A DNA stretch of 64,000 nucleotides, taken from VKMB-3413 sp041027365. Lineage in GTDB: Bacteria; Pseudomonadota; Alphaproteobacteria; Rhizobiales; Rhizobiaceae. Below are positions 8,124 through 18,467 of the stretch, piece by piece. The translations under genes and the position numbers were made by a program. Position 1 is the first letter of the stretch; each line of letters starts with the position of its first letter. The DNA is taken from positions 122,661 to 186,660 of the forward strand of contig NZ_JBFTEH010000010.1 of assembly GCF_041027365.1 (NCBI RefSeq). The letters run 5' to 3'. Below the pieces are notes generated by a model. It did no database searches and had not been told where the DNA came from. It worked only from the letters and a program-made list of their open reading frames with translations.

Positions 8124-8588
8124 TTACTTGTCGCTGCCGTTCCGCGGGGCGTGGCTCGGGCGCCGGATGATGGCGCGGTGCGGGCCGGTGGAGCGCCCGC
8201 GGGTGACCGTGCTCCTGCCGATCGCAGCGGGGCCGCCGCGCGCGAAGCTGCCGGCATTGACGCCGTTGAGGTCGCCCCGGCCTTCCATCGCCCGCTCTTC
8301 GGTGGTCGGCGCCTTCCCGCGCTTGCCGCCCGCGATGTCCGGATGGAGGTAGCTGTCGTCGTAGTCGCGGCCATAGGCGCGCTGCTCGACCGTCTCGCCG
8401 AAGACGTGGGCGCCGCGGATGCGCACGCCATCCGGCTGCGGCGGCGCGCCGCCGATCGTCATACCGGACATCGACGAACCCGGGACGCCCGGTGGCGGAC
8501 CGGGATCGAAGGGCTGGGCCAGGGCGTCGGTCGGGGCGAGAGCAGTCGGGGCGAGAAGGGTGGTCAGAAGTGCGAGGCGCGGCAGCAT
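8124..8588 (-). CDS. Hypothetical exported protein, divergent from ureC
   Basis: 154 residues. It has an N-terminal signal peptide (about 1-25, ending TDALA before QPFDPGPPPG) and then a polar, proline/glycine/arginine-rich sequence with no predicted membrane segment. I do not recognise the family. Short motifs such as GMTIGGAPPQPDG and AYGRDYDDSYLHPDIAGGK stand out as the most ordered parts. It points away from ureC and its start is about 180 bases from the ureC start, so the two genes share a divergent promoter region. A role with urease cannot be deduced. Confidence 0.55.
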   Translation of the reverse strand: MLPRLALLTTLLAPTALAPTDALAQPFDPGPPPGVPGSSMSGMTIGGAPPQPDGVRIRGAHVFGETVEQRAYGRDYDDSYLHPDIAGGKRGKAPTTEERAMEGRGDLNGVNAGSFARGGPAAIGRSTVTRGRSTGPHRAIIRRPSHAPRNGSDK

Positions 8589-8770
8589 CAGGGCCTTTCA
8601 TGGCCAGGCACCGGCCAAGAGGTTGGGAAAAATCTCCCCCAGCTTCTGCATCCGCGGCGCGGAGGGAAGACAAGCTTTCGAGACCGACATATGGTCGCGC
8701 ATGGTGCGCCGCAACCGCAAGCGCCGCGGTCGTGCCAGCCTCATCCCGGGACCCAGACGCGAGACCGCCC

Positions 8771-10483
<1,713 letters not shown>

Positions 10484-10522
10484 ATAAGAGACGCGAGGCC
10501 GAAAGAATTGCGGAGCAGGGCG

Positions 10523-10996
10523 ATGGCTGACGTCCTCGACAAGGCGAAAAGCCTTTACGATCACGACTTCTACGCCTGGACGCGCGAGCAGGCGGCCGTG
10601 CTGAGAAGCCGTGCAGGCCGAGGCACCGCCGGTGACGCGATCGACTGGGACCGTCTGGCCGAGGAGGTCGAGGATTTGGGGGAGTCGCAGCGCAGCGAGA
10701 TCGAAAGCCGCCTGGCCATCCTGCTCGTGCACCTTCTCAAATGGCGGTTCCAGCCGACGCACCGCTCGTCCGGCTGGAAGGGGACGATCGTCGAGCAGCG
10801 CTCCCGCCTTGCCCGGCGCCTCCGTCGAAGCCCGAGCCTGCGGCCTTACCCGGCCGCGATCCTGGCGGAAGAATACGAGATCGCCCGGCTGAAGGCGGCC
10901 GGGGAGACCGACCTTCCCGAGGCGATCTTCCCCGAAACCTGCCCGTTCACGATCGAGCAGGTCCTCGATCCGGCGTTCTATCCGGACGCCGGATAA
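10523..10996 (+). CDS. DUF29 family protein
   Basis: 157 residues from ATG 10523 (GGAGCAGGG upstream). The order YDHDFYAWTREQAAVLR, then WDRLAEEVEDLGESQRSEI, then ILLVHLLKWRFQP is the DUF29 signature; the protein is helical and probably soluble. The family has no assigned biochemical role; copies are abundant in cyanobacteria and alphaproteobacteria and often scattered through genomes. It follows ureC by 39 bases in the same direction and could be cotranscribed, but a urease link is not implied by the family. Confidence 0.8.
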   Translation: MADVLDKAKSLYDHDFYAWTREQAAVLRSRAGRGTAGDAIDWDRLAEEVEDLGESQRSEIESRLAILLVHLLKWRFQPTHRSSGWKGTIVEQRSRLARRLRRSPSLRPYPAAILAEEYEIARLKAAGETDLPEAIFPETCPFTIEQVLDPAFYPDAG

Positions 10997-11060
10997 CGAA
11001 GCGGCGACGACAGCCTCTCCTCATCGACCCGGCCGCAAGCCCCGTATGGATCGACCGCGA

Positions 11061-11459
11061 TCAGCCGCAGCGCACCGAGGTGATGCGGTTCTGGTCGTTG
11101 GTCTCGAGGTCGAGGCGGTTGGGCTCGAATTCCTGGGTAATCGGCTGGCCGGGGAAGAGGACGCGGACCTTTTCGGCGCCGGTTGCCGCCTTCGCCTTGT
11201 CGTTCGCCTCGACATTGGCGATCTGGCCGACGAGGAAGCCGGCCGCCTGTGCGTTGCAGGTTCCGGCTCCGCCTGCGGGGCCCGCGCCGCCGAAGCCGCC
11301 GGGGGCAGGGGCGCCTCGCGATGAGATCGGAGCCTGGCCGGCGCTCGGCGGGGGCAGGCGTGCCGCAGGTGCCAGCGGCGGCGCCGCGCGCTCGTTCGTG
11401 CTGCAGCCGGCTGCCGCCGTCAGTCCGGCGATAACCGCCAGCGCGATTGCTCGTCTCAT
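11061..11459 (-). CDS. I78-family peptidase inhibitor-like lipoprotein
   Basis: 132 residues. The lipobox LTAAAGC puts the lipidated cysteine at about residue 19, so the protein is anchored in the envelope after export. A low-complexity Pro/Gly/Ala linker (to about residue 65) leads to a C-terminal I78 domain: CNAQAAGFLVGQ, then RVLFPGQPITQEFEPNRLDL, ending VRCG. This is the potato-inhibitor-I-like pattern of the I78 family. It likely protects periplasmic proteins from serine proteases, though individual members are rarely tested. It is convergent with the DUF29 gene. Confidence 0.8.
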   Translation of the reverse strand: MRRAIALAVIAGLTAAAGCSTNERAAPPLAPAARLPPPSAGQAPISSRGAPAPGGFGGAGPAGGAGTCNAQAAGFLVGQIANVEANDKAKAATGAEKVRVLFPGQPITQEFEPNRLDLETNDQNRITSVRCG

Positions 11460-11650
11460 CCTGTTCCCTCATGCCCTTGCCGGGGCCGTTCGATCCTTCG
11501 GAAAACCGCACAGCGGAATCCGCCGCGCGAAAGCCGGCCGATGCCGCGAATCGCATCGCGGCGCCTGCCGGCTCGCCCATGGTAGGGCGTTCGGTCCCGG
11601 GCGCGAACCCCGGTCGCCGGATCGGCGGCGGGGCACGTGCCGTCCGGTGC

Positions 11651-11857
11651 CTATTGCTCGCCGAGCTTCATCTCCGGGTCGTAGTCCTTGCCTTCCACCG
11701 TCTTCGTCACCGCCTGGCCGCAGCGCATGGCGCCGCTGGCCGCGTCGAAGGCGTAGGTCGGGTCCCCATGCAGTTCCCAGCCCTTCGACAGCGCCAGGGA
11801 GACCTTGTGGCAGAAGGACGAGTCGTCCGGGCCAGTGAGGAAGCGGTAGAGTTTCAT
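11651..11857 (-). CDS. DUF1737 domain protein
   Basis: 68 residues from the ATG at 11857, which overlaps the stop of the upstream CitE-like gene by four bases (ATGA). The sequence begins MKLYRFLTGPDDSSFCHKVS and contains LSKGWELHGDPTYAFD, the pattern of DUF1737 (FLTGxDD... LxxGWxLxGxPt). Function is unknown. Strict overlap suggests coexpression with the lyase. Confidence 0.8.
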   Translation of the reverse strand: MKLYRFLTGPDDSSFCHKVSLALSKGWELHGDPTYAFDAASGAMRCGQAVTKTVEGKDYDPEMKLGEQ

Positions 11858-12741
11858 CGTTTCTGAACCTGTTGCGTTTCGGCGATGCGGTCGTTGAGGG
11901 CGAGGAGCCGCTGCGCCTCTTCCAGATGCAGCCGCTCGACCATGCGGCCGTCCAGCGAGATCACGCCCTTTGCGGCGTTTTCCGGCGCGGCGAAGGCCGC
12001 AACGATCCGCTCTGCCGCCGCGATCGCCTCCGGGTCCGGCGCGAAGGCGGCGTTGGCGGGGGCGATCTGCGCCGGATGGATCAGCGTCTTGCCGTCGAAG
12101 CCCATGCGCCGGCCGGCGGCGCATTCGCCGGCAAATCCCTCCGCGTCGCGGAAGTCGGCATAGACGCCGTCGAGGACGGCGAGGCCGAAGCTTTTCGCCG
12201 CCAGCACGATCTGCATCAGCCAGGGCAGGAGTTCCGCACGCTCCGGCCCAGGCGCAACGCCGGTCGCGAGCTTGATGTCGTTCGGCCCGACGACGAGAGC
12301 CGCGAGCCGGCTCTCGGCGCCTTCCTCCGCGATCCAGGCAGCTTCCAGGATGCCCCGCGGCGTCTCGATCATCGCCCAGAGCTTGAGATCGTCCGGCGCG
12401 TCCATGTCGGCGAGCGCCGTCGCGACCGCGAGGACCGCCGCCGGGCTCTCGACTTTCGGAAGCAGGATCGCGTCCACGCCGGCGCCGCGCGCCATCAGCA
12501 GATCCTCGGTGCCCCAGGACGTATTAAGACCGTTGATCCGCACGATCCGCTCCCCCGTCGCCGGCGCGGCGGCAAGATGCGCCCGCAGCGCCTCGCGGGC
12601 CGCCGGCTTCTCCTTGGGCCCGACGGAATCCTCGAGGTCGAAGATCAGGCCGTCGGCGGGAAGCGTTGCGGATTTTTCCAGTGCGCGGGCATTGGCGGCG
12701 GGAACGAAGAGCAGCGAGCGGCGGGGGCGGAGGTCGGTCAT
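11854..12741 (-). CDS. HpcH/HpaI aldolase / citrate lyase beta-like CoA-ester lyase
   Basis: 295 residues from ATG 12741, starting MTDLRPRRSLLFVPAANARA, the exact N-terminal style of the CitE-like family; upstream frame extension lacks homology. A TIM-barrel is expected, with LIFDLEDSVGPKEK (substrate/Mg region), ILLPKVESP, AMIETPRGI (Mg-binding Glu) and VVGPNDIKLATG (Mg-binding Asp region). Relatives cleave or form malyl-, methylmalyl- or citramalyl-CoA, or act as thioesterases; the exact substrate is not readable here. No citrate lyase alpha or gamma genes are present, so a true citrate lyase is unlikely. Translation of DUF1737 follows with an ATGA overlap. Confidence 0.88.
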   Translation of the reverse strand: MTDLRPRRSLLFVPAANARALEKSATLPADGLIFDLEDSVGPKEKPAAREALRAHLAAAPATGERIVRINGLNTSWGTEDLLMARGAGVDAILLPKVESPAAVLAVATALADMDAPDDLKLWAMIETPRGILEAAWIAEEGAESRLAALVVGPNDIKLATGVAPGPERAELLPWLMQIVLAAKSFGLAVLDGVYADFRDAEGFAGECAAGRRMGFDGKTLIHPAQIAPANAAFAPDPEAIAAAERIVAAFAAPENAAKGVISLDGRMVERLHLEEAQRLLALNDRIAETQQVQKR

Positions 12742-13200
12742 GCCGCACGTTCTCGCCGATCGTGCCGCGGCAGTCCATGCCTCGTGTATCGATGTTGAAG
12801 TCCAGCGACTTGCTGCGATGCCGATAGGCGGCGACGCACTTCCTGGAACGCCGTCCGGAACGTTCGCAGGGCGTTTTGCCTTGGTGCAGCATGCCGGAGC
12901 GGACATCTACGGATATCCACGGTCTCCGGAGAGTCATGTAGCGACTTTGGACTGACATGCAGGCGGACGGAAGACCTCCTCCTCCCACCTTCCGACCGCT
13001 TGTTTCGCGCGGGCCCGACCTCCTCCCTCGGGTCCGCGCACTTTCCTTGCGTCGGAACATCTCTCGTCCACCCCAGATCATGGACGTTCGGGCCGGCGCG
13101 ATCGGCGCGCGGCTTGCGCAGGCGCGGCGTCGGCCGAAGGGCCCGATGTGCGCCGGACGATCCGGCCGGCCCTCGGGACGCCGCCAGGAGGAACGCTGAC
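12742..13200. other. Gene-free stretch between CitE-like lyase and hypothetical membrane protein
   Basis: About 460 bases between divergent genes, so it must hold both promoters. I find no recognisable protein or RNA gene; open frames here lack family character. The only clear element is AGGAGGAA at 13186-13193, the ribosome site of the next gene. Confidence 0.5.
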
Positions 13201-13812
13201 ATGTTCGCCTGGCTGTCGGAGCACAGCGCGGTCGTCAATCTGGCGATCAATGCCGCCATGCTGTGCGTCTGGATCGTCTATCTCCAGCTGCTTCTCAACA
13301 GCCACCGTCGCCAGCGGCGGCCGTCGATCGTCATCACGCGTGGCGCCGGCTCCGGGCTGCACTCGCGCTGCCTCATCACCAATATGAGCGCCGAAGCGAT
13401 CTACGTGACCAGCCTGATCGCGACGCTGGTGACCAAGCACGACCGGGTGGAGTTCGCGCTGACCGATCTGCGCGACCTTCCCGAAGATCTCGGCACCGAT
13501 CCGCGCTCGGCGATGCGTCAGGGCAGCCTGATGCCCGGCTCCTACCTCGACATCGGGCATTTCGACGATCTCGTCGGGGCGCTCTCCGAAGCGGACCACC
13601 GGATCGCCGACAAGGAGGAGGTGGAGACGATCGAGATCATCGCGGTCGCGCTCTACGGCCCGGAGCGTGACCCGGTCGGGGCGGAGCGGCATTTCGATCT
13701 GCGCCGCGACGGCGAGCGGGCCCGCATCCTTCCGCGCACCGTGGAGACCCACCAGATGCATTCGCGCCGCAAGCGGCGCCAGCTGGCGAAGAAGCTCGCC
13801 GAGCACATGTAG
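13201..13812 (+). CDS. Hypothetical protein with one N-terminal membrane segment
   Basis: 203 residues from ATG 13201, with AGGAGGAA eight bases upstream. One hydrophobic segment (about residues 10-32, NLAINAAMLCVWIVYLQLLL) is followed by a cytoplasmic-looking globular region starting with basic residues NSHRRQRRPS. The middle (LITNMSAEAIYVTSLIATLV) resembles the beta-sandwich start of envelope-sensing proteins, and the C-terminus is strongly basic (SRRKRRQLAKKLAEHM). I do not recognise the family. It is followed by a glyoxalase-like gene 68 bases downstream. Confidence 0.65.
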   Translation: MFAWLSEHSAVVNLAINAAMLCVWIVYLQLLLNSHRRQRRPSIVITRGAGSGLHSRCLITNMSAEAIYVTSLIATLVTKHDRVEFALTDLRDLPEDLGTDPRSAMRQGSLMPGSYLDIGHFDDLVGALSEADHRIADKEEVETIEIIAVALYGPERDPVGAERHFDLRRDGERARILPRTVETHQMHSRRKRRQLAKKLAEHM

Positions 13813-13880
13813 GCTTGCGCCGGATCGTGCTGCGGCGGGAGGGCCGGCGCCGTGCGAACGAACGAAGAAGGACCGACATC

Positions 13881-14276
13881 TTGGCCAAGACGATCCACAC
13901 CATGATCCGCGTCCTCGACGAGGCGCGCTCGCGCGCCTTCTACGAGACGGCCTTCGGCCTGACCCTCGCGGATCGCTACGAGTTCGAGTCGTTCACGCTC
14001 GTCTATCTCTCGAACCGGGAAAGCGGGCACGAGATCGAGCTGACCGTGAACAAGGGGCGGAACGAGCCCTACGACCTCGGCGACGGCTACGGCCATGTCG
14101 CCGTCTCGGTCGCCGATCTCGAGGCTGAGCATCGGCGGATGATCGCCGCCGGCCTGTCGCCGAAGGACATCAAGGAGATGAGCCACGAGGGCCGCCCGCT
14201 CGCGCGCTTCTTCTTCATCGAGGACCCCGACGGCTACAAGATCGAGGTTCTCGAGCGGGGCGGTCGCTTCCAGTGA
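13881..14276 (+). CDS. VOC-family protein, lactoylglutathione lyase-like
   Basis: 131 residues from a TTG at 13881, picked because GAAGAAGGA lies just upstream and the protein then starts at the first strand (AKTIHTMIRVLDEARSRAFY) as in glyoxalase I. The two beta-alpha-beta-beta-beta units are visible: the first ends at LVYLSNRESGHEIELTVN, the second begins GYGHVAVSVADLE and ends with EDPDGYKIEVLER. Candidate metal ligands are the His in TIHTM, Glu in HEIELTV, His in GYGHVAV and Glu in KIEVLE, as in GloA. Probable role is detoxification of methylglyoxal with glutathione. Confidence 0.83.
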   Translation: MAKTIHTMIRVLDEARSRAFYETAFGLTLADRYEFESFTLVYLSNRESGHEIELTVNKGRNEPYDLGDGYGHVAVSVADLEAEHRRMIAAGLSPKDIKEMSHEGRPLARFFFIEDPDGYKIEVLERGGRFQ

Positions 14277-14345
14277 CATTTCCGCCGCTTCCGGACCTTC
14301 GCGGCCTGCTCCCATCCGAGCGGTTTCGCTAACGTCTGCTTAAAC

Positions 14346-14361
14346 TTAAGCGAGCCTTAAC
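14346..14361 (+). promoter_or_regulatory. Perfect CtrA box upstream of ftsK
   Basis: TTAA, seven bases (GCGAGCC), TTAAC: an exact CtrA consensus. It ends 85 bases before the ftsK ATG. A preceding TTAAA overlaps the same area. CtrA is the master cell-cycle regulator of alphaproteobacteria and controls many division genes, so control of ftsK by it is plausible. Confidence 0.65.
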
Positions 14362-14445
14362 CCGCGCTCCGCTAGGGTCCGGCGCAAGAAGCGCGTTTCG
14401 GCTTCACGGCCGCGACGCGCAAGCGCGACGACATGGGTCAGGCAG

Positions 14446-17430
14446 ATGACAGTGACGACGGTGGGCGAGCGGCAGGCCGTGGCGAGAGGCGAACGGCAGG
14501 TCTCCTTCTTCAAGCGGCAGGGCGAAATCCTGGCGGCGGCGGGACTGGTCGGGCTCGCCGGCTATCTCGGCCTCGCCTGCGCCACCTGGACGGTCACCGA
14601 CCCGTCGCTCAGCCAGTCCAACCAGAACATGGTGGAGAACTGGGCCGGTTCGTCCGGCGCGATCGTCGCCGACCTGATGATGCAGGTCTTCGGCATTGGG
14701 GCGGCGCTGGTGGTGGCGCTGCCGGCGATCTGGGGCCTGCTGCTGTTGTCCGGCCGCACGGTCGACGGCGTGTGGCGCAGGGGCTGGTACGCGGTCGGCG
14801 GCGTCGTCCTGGCCTGCGCGGCGCTCGGCTGCTTCGACGCGCCTTCGACCTGGCCGCTGCCGATCGGCCTCGGCGGCGTCGCCGGCGACATCGCCCTGAA
14901 GTTCCCGGCGATGCTGATCGGGGACTATCCGAAGGGCGTCCTCGGCATCGTCGTCGCAGCGCTCCTCGCCGCGCCCGCCGCCTGGCTGTATCTGAACGGC
15001 GCGGCGCTGATCGACCGCAACCGCGCGCCGGCGCCGCAGAAGCGCCGGGGGGCCGGGCGCCGCGATGACATCGAGGAGGACGATGCCGAAAGCAAGCTCG
15101 ACCTCCTGGTCGGTGCGCTCGCCCACACGGTCTATTCCGCCAAGGCGGCCTGGCAGCGCCGGGCCGAGGAGCGCCGCGCCGCGGCGTCGGCCCCGCGCGA
15201 GTTCGGCGACCGCTTCGACGAATGGCAGGACGAGGCTGAGGACTTCGCGCCGCCGCCCCCGCCGCGTCCGGTGCAGCGGCCGATCCGGGTGGCGATGCCG
15301 CAGGCGAACCGCGGCTATGTCGATCCGGTCGGCGACATCGAGGAAGAGGACGATCTCGCCTTCGACCCCGTGCCGGCCGGGCGTGCCGAGCCCGCTCATC
15401 CACAGCCGAGCCGCCAGGAGCCGGCCTTCGACGAGGCAGAGCCGGCATTCGACGAGGCGGGGGACGCTTCGGAGGATTGGGCGGCTTCGCTCGAAGAGGA
15501 ATTCGAGGCGGCACTCGGCGGCGAGCTCGGCCACGACGCGCAGCCCGAAGACGACTCGATGATGATCGAGCCGACGGACCGCGTCTCGCCCAATGCGGCG
15601 CCGCCCGCCGAAGAGGCCAGCGGCTGGCGCGGCCTTCTCTCCGGCAACATCGTCGCCTTCCCCGGCCGCAAGGACCGCAAGGCGCAGCAGGACGCGCGGA
15701 CCGAGCCGCGGCCGTCCGAAGCGCCCGCTCCCGCCGCGCGCCGGCCCGAGCCGCGGCCGCCGCAGCCCGATCAGAGCGTGCGCGTGGTTCCGCAGACGCG
15801 GGTGACCGCAGACCAGCAGCGGCTGCGCACCGGCTCCGGCCGGGCGCTCGCCATGCAGCCGCAGGCGATGACCGTCGCCGACCCGGTGAAGTTCGAACTG
15901 CCCTCGATCGAGTTCCTCACCGTGCCAAAGGCCAAGGGCCGCGACACGTCGATGTCGCCGGAGGCGCTGCAGGAGAACGCCCGCCTCCTGGAAGGCGTGC
16001 TTGAGGATTTCGGCGTGAAGGGCGAGATCATCGAGGTGCGCCCCGGCCCCGTCGTCACGCTCTACGAGCTGGAGCCGGCCCCCGGCATCAAGTCCTCGCG
16101 CGTCATCGGCCTGGCCGACGACATCGCTCGTTCGATGTCGGCGATCGCCGCCCGCGTCGCCGTGATCCCCGGCAAGAACGCCATCGGCATCGAATTGCCG
16201 AACCAGCGCCGCGACACGGTCTACTTCCGCGAGATGATCGGCTCGGAGACCTTCTCCCAGCACAAGGGCAAGCTGCCGCTGGTGCTCGGCAAGACGATTG
16301 GCGGCGAAGCCGTGATCGCCGACCTCGCCAAGATGCCGCACCTCCTCGTCGCCGGTACCACCGGCTCGGGCAAGTCGGTGTCGATCAACACCATGATCCT
16401 GTCGCTGCTCTACCGGTTCACCCCGGCCGACTGCCGGCTGATCATGATCGACCCGAAGATGCTGGAGCTCTCGATCTACGACGGCATTCCGCACCTCCTC
16501 TCGCCGGTCGTCACCGACCCGAAGAAGGCGGTGGTGGCGCTGAAGTGGACGGTCCGCGAAATGGAGGACCGCTATCGCAAGATGTCGAAGGTGGGCGTGC
16601 GCAACATCGACGGCTTCAACGCCCGCGTGAAGGGCGCGATGGAGCGCGGCGAGACGATCTCGCGCACCGTCCAGACCGGTTTCGACCGCGAGACCGGCGA
16701 GCCGATCTTCGAGACCGAGGAGTTCGACCTCTCGCCGCTGCCCTACATCGTCGTCATCATCGACGAGATGGCCGACCTGATGATGGTCGCGGGCAAGGAC
16801 ATCGAGGGCGCCGTCCAGCGCCTCGCGCAGATGGCCCGCGCCGCCGGCATCCACGTCATCATGGCGACGCAGCGCCCGTCCGTCGACGTCATCACCGGCA
16901 CGATCAAGGCCAACTTCCCGACCCGCATCTCCTTCCAGGTGACCTCGAAGATCGACTCGCGTACCATTCTCGGGGAGCAGGGCGCCGAGCAGCTGCTCGG
17001 CATGGGCGACATGCTGTTCATGGCCGGCGGCGGCCGCATCCAGCGCGTCCACGGCCCCTTCGTCGACGATCCGGAAGTCGAGCAGGTCGTCACGCATCTG
17101 AAGTCGCAGGGCGTGCCGGACTATCTCGACGCCATCCTGGAGGACGAGGACGAGGACGGCGGCGCCTCGGGCGGCGGCTCGAGCTCCGGCTCCGCCGGAT
17201 CGAACGCGTCGGGCGGCGACGACTCGGAAGACCCGTACGACCAGGCGGTCGCCGTGGTGCTGCGCGACGGCAAGGCGTCGACCTCCTACATCCAGCGCCG
17301 GCTCGGCATCGGCTACAACCGCGCGGCCTCGATCATCGAGCGGATGGAGCAGGAGGGCATCGTCGGCCCCGCCAACCACGCCGGCAAGCGCGAAATCCTG
17401 GTGCCGACCGAGGAAGAGGCGCGGATGTAG
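14446..17430 (+). CDS. ftsK: DNA translocase FtsK
   Basis: 994 residues. The N-terminal about 200 residues hold four hydrophobic segments (the first about 28-50, the last near LGIVVAALLAAPAAWLYLNG), then an acidic, Pro/Ala/Glu-rich linker to about residue 480. The motor carries Walker A VAGTTGSGKSVSIN and Walker B YIVVIIDEMADLMM, plus MATQRPSVDVITGTIK. After a Gly/Ser-rich stretch, the C-terminal gamma winged helix (KASTSYIQRRLGIGYNRAAS) reads KOPS sequences. The protein sits at the septum, pumps chromosome termini and activates XerCD at dif. Architecture is complete; a perfect CtrA box lies upstream. The opposite strand is open over its length by GC bias only. Confidence 0.97.
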   Translation: MTVTTVGERQAVARGERQVSFFKRQGEILAAAGLVGLAGYLGLACATWTVTDPSLSQSNQNMVENWAGSSGAIVADLMMQVFGIGAALVVALPAIWGLLLLSGRTVDGVWRRGWYAVGGVVLACAALGCFDAPSTWPLPIGLGGVAGDIALKFPAMLIGDYPKGVLGIVVAALLAAPAAWLYLNGAALIDRNRAPAPQKRRGAGRRDDIEEDDAESKLDLLVGALAHTVYSAKAAWQRRAEERRAAASAPREFGDRFDEWQDEAEDFAPPPPPRPVQRPIRVAMPQANRGYVDPVGDIEEEDDLAFDPVPAGRAEPAHPQPSRQEPAFDEAEPAFDEAGDASEDWAASLEEEFEAALGGELGHDAQPEDDSMMIEPTDRVSPNAAPPAEEASGWRGLLSGNIVAFPGRKDRKAQQDARTEPRPSEAPAPAARRPEPRPPQPDQSVRVVPQTRVTADQQRLRTGSGRALAMQPQAMTVADPVKFELPSIEFLTVPKAKGRDTSMSPEALQENARLLEGVLEDFGVKGEIIEVRPGPVVTLYELEPAPGIKSSRVIGLADDIARSMSAIAARVAVIPGKNAIGIELPNQRRDTVYFREMIGSETFSQHKGKLPLVLGKTIGGEAVIADLAKMPHLLVAGTTGSGKSVSINTMILSLLYRFTPADCRLIMIDPKMLELSIYDGIPHLLSPVVTDPKKAVVALKWTVREMEDRYRKMSKVGVRNIDGFNARVKGAMERGETISRTVQTGFDRETGEPIFETEEFDLSPLPYIVVIIDEMADLMMVAGKDIEGAVQRLAQMARAAGIHVIMATQRPSVDVITGTIKANFPTRISFQVTSKIDSRTILGEQGAEQLLGMGDMLFMAGGGRIQRVHGPFVDDPEVEQVVTHLKSQGVPDYLDAILEDEDEDGGASGGGSSSGSAGSNASGGDDSEDPYDQAVAVVLRDGKASTSYIQRRLGIGYNRAASIIERMEQEGIVGPANHAGKREILVPTEEEARM

Positions 17431-17740
17431 CGCCGCGCGGGAAGCGGGATCCCGCCTTCGGCCGGAGCCGTTTTCGGCCGGAGCGTTCCTCCCGGGCAAG
17501 GCCGCATGTCGGGCCGGTTGACCGAGGCGTGAACCGCCGAGGCGGGCGCCGCCATTCGGCGGCCCCATTGCCTCGGCATAGCTCGCGTCCAACATATCAA
17601 CCGCAAAGGGCCATGGCAGGTCCGGCGGCCGGACCTTCGTCCGGCGTCGATCTCGCCGGGGCCGAGAGGCCCGCCGCCGGGAGCGACACGCTTGCGGAAC
17701 CGGCCACCAGCGGACGCGCAAGAGGATTCCGATCGCCGAC
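17431..17740. other. Gene-free stretch between ftsK and lolA
   Basis: About 310 bases. It contains a 12-base palindrome (GCGGGATCCCGC, 17444-17455) shortly after the ftsK stop and a 12-base direct repeat TTCGGCCGGAGC (17457-17468 and 17473-17484). Neither looks like a proper terminator. No gene recognised. Confidence 0.5.
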
Positions 17741-18403
17741 ATGAGCAAGACCGTTCTCCATCAGATCAAGCGCCTGCGTCAGCGTCTCCTGCGCCCGGCG
17801 GCCGCCCTGGCACTCGCCGCCGCGACGGCGCTGCCGCTGTCGAGCCTGCCGGCCGCGGCGGCGACGGACGCCCAGACGGCGCAGCAGATCGCCGACCACT
17901 TCGCCCAGATCCAGGCGATGTATGGCGACTTCATCCAGTTCGATCCGGGCGGCCGGCAGAGCGAGGGCAAGTTCTACATCGAGCGGCCGGGCAAGGTCCG
18001 CTTCGACTATGCCTCGAGCCCGCTCCGGGTGATCGCCGACGGCTCCAACGTCGCGATCAACAACAAGCAGCTGAACACCTGGGATCTCTATCCCCTGTCG
18101 AAGACGCCGATGAAGCTGCTGCTCGACCGGCACATCGACCTGTCCTCGGCGAACATCCAGAGCGTCAAGGTCGACCCGGACGTCGTGACGATCGTCATGG
18201 GCGATCACTCGGTCTTCGGCTCCTCGCGCATCACCATGCTGTTCGACGCCCACACCTATGACCTGAAGCAGTGGACGATCCACGACCAGCAGGGCAAGGA
18301 CACGACGGTGATGATCTACAACGTCAAGACCGGCAGCAAGATCGCCGACTCCGCGTTCAAGATCCCCTACACCGCGATCAGCCAGGGCCAGACCGGGAAC
18401 TAG
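17741..18403 (+). CDS. lolA: Outer-membrane lipoprotein carrier LolA-like
   Basis: 220 residues. An N-terminal signal peptide with a long basic n-region (about 1-40, ending LPAAAA) precedes a LolA fold: QQIADHFAQIQAMYGDFIQ, then GRQSEGKFYIERPGKVRFDY, and WDLYPLSKTPMKLLLD. These match the periplasmic LolA family, which takes lipoproteins from LolCDE in the inner membrane to the outer membrane. The ftsK-lolA order is frequent in proteobacteria and supports the call. It is convergent with the kinase gene after 64 bases. Confidence 0.9.
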   Translation: MSKTVLHQIKRLRQRLLRPAAALALAAATALPLSSLPAAAATDAQTAQQIADHFAQIQAMYGDFIQFDPGGRQSEGKFYIERPGKVRFDYASSPLRVIADGSNVAINNKQLNTWDLYPLSKTPMKLLLDRHIDLSSANIQSVKVDPDVVTIVMGDHSVFGSSRITMLFDAHTYDLKQWTIHDQQGKDTTVMIYNVKTGSKIADSAFKIPYTAISQGQTGN

Positions 18404-18467
18404 CACGCGAAACGCGCCGGCGCGCCGGGAGGGGCGGCAGTGTTCCAGCAGGCTGGGATGGTCTGAC

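Noticed and set aside
17444..17455. GCGGGATCCCGC palindrome after ftsK as terminator
   Set aside because: No loop and no T-run; effective stem only four bases.
14404..17748. A frame open for over 1100 codons antisense to ftsK
   Set aside because: Product is rich in Arg, His, Asp, Val and Ala with no domain; it is the codon-shadow expected opposite a very GC-rich gene.
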